Source: Bacteroidales bacterium (GTDB taxonomy: Bacteria; Bacteroidota; Bacteroidia; Bacteroidales; UBA932). From it: a DNA stretch of 64,000 nt. The notes under the pieces are model-generated. The model was not told the origin of the DNA. It did no database searches and saw only the letters and a list, made by a program, of their open reading frames with translations. A program made the position numbers and the translations under genes. Of the stretch, positions 62,970-64,000 are shown in pieces. The first letter of the stretch is position 1, and the number at the start of each line of letters is the position of its first letter. The stretch covers positions 1 through 64,000 of the forward strand of contig JAFSSE010000007.1 in the NCBI GenBank assembly GCA_017445755.1, written 5' to 3'.

Positions 62970-63070
62970 TATTTTTGTTCCCAGAATACCAGCAGCGACC
63001 GTAAGTGGTCCTGCCACGGAAACTATGTTAAACTTTGAGAAGGTGACCAAATGGTTACCTTCTCTTTTTT
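62970..63070 (+). ncRNA. Candidate small RNA of about 85 bases
   Basis: A -7 box TATTTTTG (62970-62977, with TTTC 20 bases upstream at 62946-62949) precedes a GC-richer segment. That segment has a hairpin at 62992-63014 (GCAG-C-GACC, loop, GGTC-CTGC), an unpaired CACGGAAACTATG part, and a strong terminator at 63037-63070. There is no downstream gene on this strand, since cinA is convergent. I could not match it to SRP RNA, 6S RNA or tmRNA. Confidence 0.45.
63037..63070 (+). terminator. Rho-independent terminator of the candidate small RNA
   Basis: A 13-bp stem (GAGAAGGTGACCA with TGGTTACCTTCTC, including one G-U pair, 2-base loop) is followed by six T residues. Only the plus strand has a T tract. 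Confidence 0.9.
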
Positions 63071-64000
63071 ATACGGGATAATCCTCCAGAATCATAAGGC
63101 GGAGGCAGTCCAGGGCAGTGGCAGCGAAGCGCTGAATATTGCGTTTACGATCGTTGTGATATTGTTTCGTTACAGTCCGGGTACCATTCGGGCCGGAAAT
63201 GCCAATCCAAACGGTCCCAACCGGGTTGATCCCATCTCCTCCGGGGCCGGAAAGTCCGGTCGTAGCGACGGAATAGTCGCTGCCGGTCAGTTTCCTGACT
63301 CCTTCTGACATCGCCGCAGCCACTTCAGAGCTGACTACACCGTATTTGTTTATGGTTTCAGCATTCACCCCAAGTACATTCTCTTTTACGGAAACGGCAT
63401 ATGAGGTTACAGATCCAAGAAAATAGCCCGAAGAACCCGCTTCAGAGGTAATCAGGTGCGCAATTTCTCCTCCAGTACAGGATTCTGCGCAGCTCATTGT
63501 CTTACCATGTTGAAGAAGAAGCCGCCCGACAGTCCTGGAGAGATTATCGTCTTCATCCGAGTAAATCCTTGAACCAAGCCGGGCTTTAAGCTTATTAATT
63601 TCCTCATTCAGAACATCTTCGCTTCCTCCATATGAAGAGAGGCGAAGCCGTATTCCCGTCAGGGGATTCGGAAGATAGGCAAGGTGGACGCCGTCCGGAA
63701 GCGCGTTCTCCCATGGCTCAATCTCTTTTGAGAGGGCTGACTCTGCTGTCCCATAGACCATAATACTGCGATGGTGGATTTCAGAAAGAGGGAAGTGACT
63801 TCGAATGTCCTTCAGTACATCCGGCAGCATTCCCATTGTCTCATGAGGGACTCCAGGCATCGCATAGAGAGTTGCCGTGTGGCCAAAACGGGACGCAGGA
63901 AAGCGGAAAACCATAATCGGAGCTGTCCCGAAGCGATTTGGAATAACCTCGCAGCGATCCGGAACAAAGGCCTGGGCTTTGTTTATGTCCAGAAGATCCA
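63069..64000 (-). CDS. cinA: CinA-family protein (5' end outside window)
   Basis: The frame stays open to the window edge, giving about 309 C-terminal residues. Upstream of the first internal ATG it still reads family sequence (NKAQAFVPDRCEVIPNRFGTAPIM), so the gene is truncated by the window, not started at 63914. The C-terminal amidohydrolase domain (about last 160 residues) has MSCAESCTGGEIAHLIT and TGLSGPGGDGINPVGTVWIG, typical of nicotinamide mononucleotide deamidases (PncC); the preceding part belongs to the MoCF/COG1058 domain. It acts in pyridine nucleotide recycling. The stop codon lies within the T tract of the convergent terminator. Confidence 0.92.
   Translation of the reverse strand, partial: DLLDINKAQAFVPDRCEVIPNRFGTAPIMVFRFPASRFGHTATLYAMPGVPHETMGMLPDVLKDIRSHFPLSEIHHRSIMVYGTAESALSKEIEPWENALPDGVHLAYLPNPLTGIRLRLSSYGGSEDVLNEEINKLKARLGSRIYSDEDDNLSRTVGRLLLQHGKTMSCAESCTGGEIAHLITSEAGSSGYFLGSVTSYAVSVKENVLGVNAETINKYGVVSSEVAAAMSEGVRKLTGSDYSVATTGLSGPGGDGINPVGTVWIGISGPNGTRTVTKQYHNDRKRNIQRFAATALDCLRLMILEDYPV

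Noticed and set aside
62970..63070. SRP (4.5S) RNA
   Set aside because: The GGTCAGG...GGAAGGAAGCAG core of bacterial SRP RNA is missing; only a GGAA is present.
1..64000. CRISPR array, complete insertion sequence, rRNA operon
   Set aside because: No regularly spaced repeats, transposase gene or rRNA sequence was found; the only RNA gene seen with certainty is tRNA-Phe.

Overview
The window is chromosomal DNA from a member of the order Bacteroidales (Bacteroidota). The evidence is the promoter type and the gene families. Promoters repeatedly show a -7 box TAnnTTTG, several with a -33 TTTG 19-20 bases upstream. Families typical of the phylum include DUF5683, DUF5020, the GIN-domain DUF2807, DUF3467, a fimbrillin-like lipoprotein, a CarboxypepD-reg/OMP_b-brl_3 receptor and a ComEA-like HhH barrel. 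I cannot place it below the order. Almost every gene is an ordinary chromosomal one, and both window edges cut a gene.

Layout. 1-2300: two related unknown genes, each a separate transcription unit, a cluster of GGTCCCA repeats, and tRNA-Phe; this looks like a tRNA-side insertion site. 2344-13037: priA, a Fur-type regulator operon (flavoprotein, Fur, DUF4886-GDPD fusion), ettA with a secreted histidine phosphatase, and a TonB-dependent receptor. 13172-16676: a nucleobase import operon in which a Tsx-like porin lies between two NCS2 permeases. 16786-18497: a COG0523 metallochaperone tail-to-tail with folE. 18540-24304: a five-gene operon (HprK-like kinase, S26-type peptidase, PqqD-like protein, ABC exporter, MscS channel) with a divergent HxxxDG acyltransferase. 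This resembles a peptide-modification or export system with no visible precursor and is the best candidate for something undescribed. 25752-28787: a very large lipoprotein joining fimbrillin-like, GLUG-repeat and SGNH-hydrolase parts.

28926-46606: a small zinc-ribbon protein, a nucleoside MFS transporter, the tgt-lptG-dut-murF operon, PAP2-obg, a GH78 rhamnosidase lipoprotein, a gene-free stretch full of nested inverted repeats, adk-hpt, an HhH barrel protein and the parA-parB-DUF5683-mltD operon. 46751-53128: an M16 protease followed one base later by rhaB-rhaA-rhaD. With the GH78 enzyme these genes give a route from rhamnosides to dihydroxyacetone phosphate and lactaldehyde; no rhamnose transporter or regulator is in view. 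53135-64000: maf, kdsC and DUF3467; valS, thioesterase, tatA, tatC, an ABC-F protein, DUF2807 and an M19 dipeptidase; a probable small RNA locus; and the 3' part of cinA.

Many neighbouring genes overlap as ATGA or are separated by fewer than 10 bases. Several -7 boxes end only 5-9 bases before the start codon, which predicts leaderless mRNAs. All functions are assigned by reading motifs; no database search was run.
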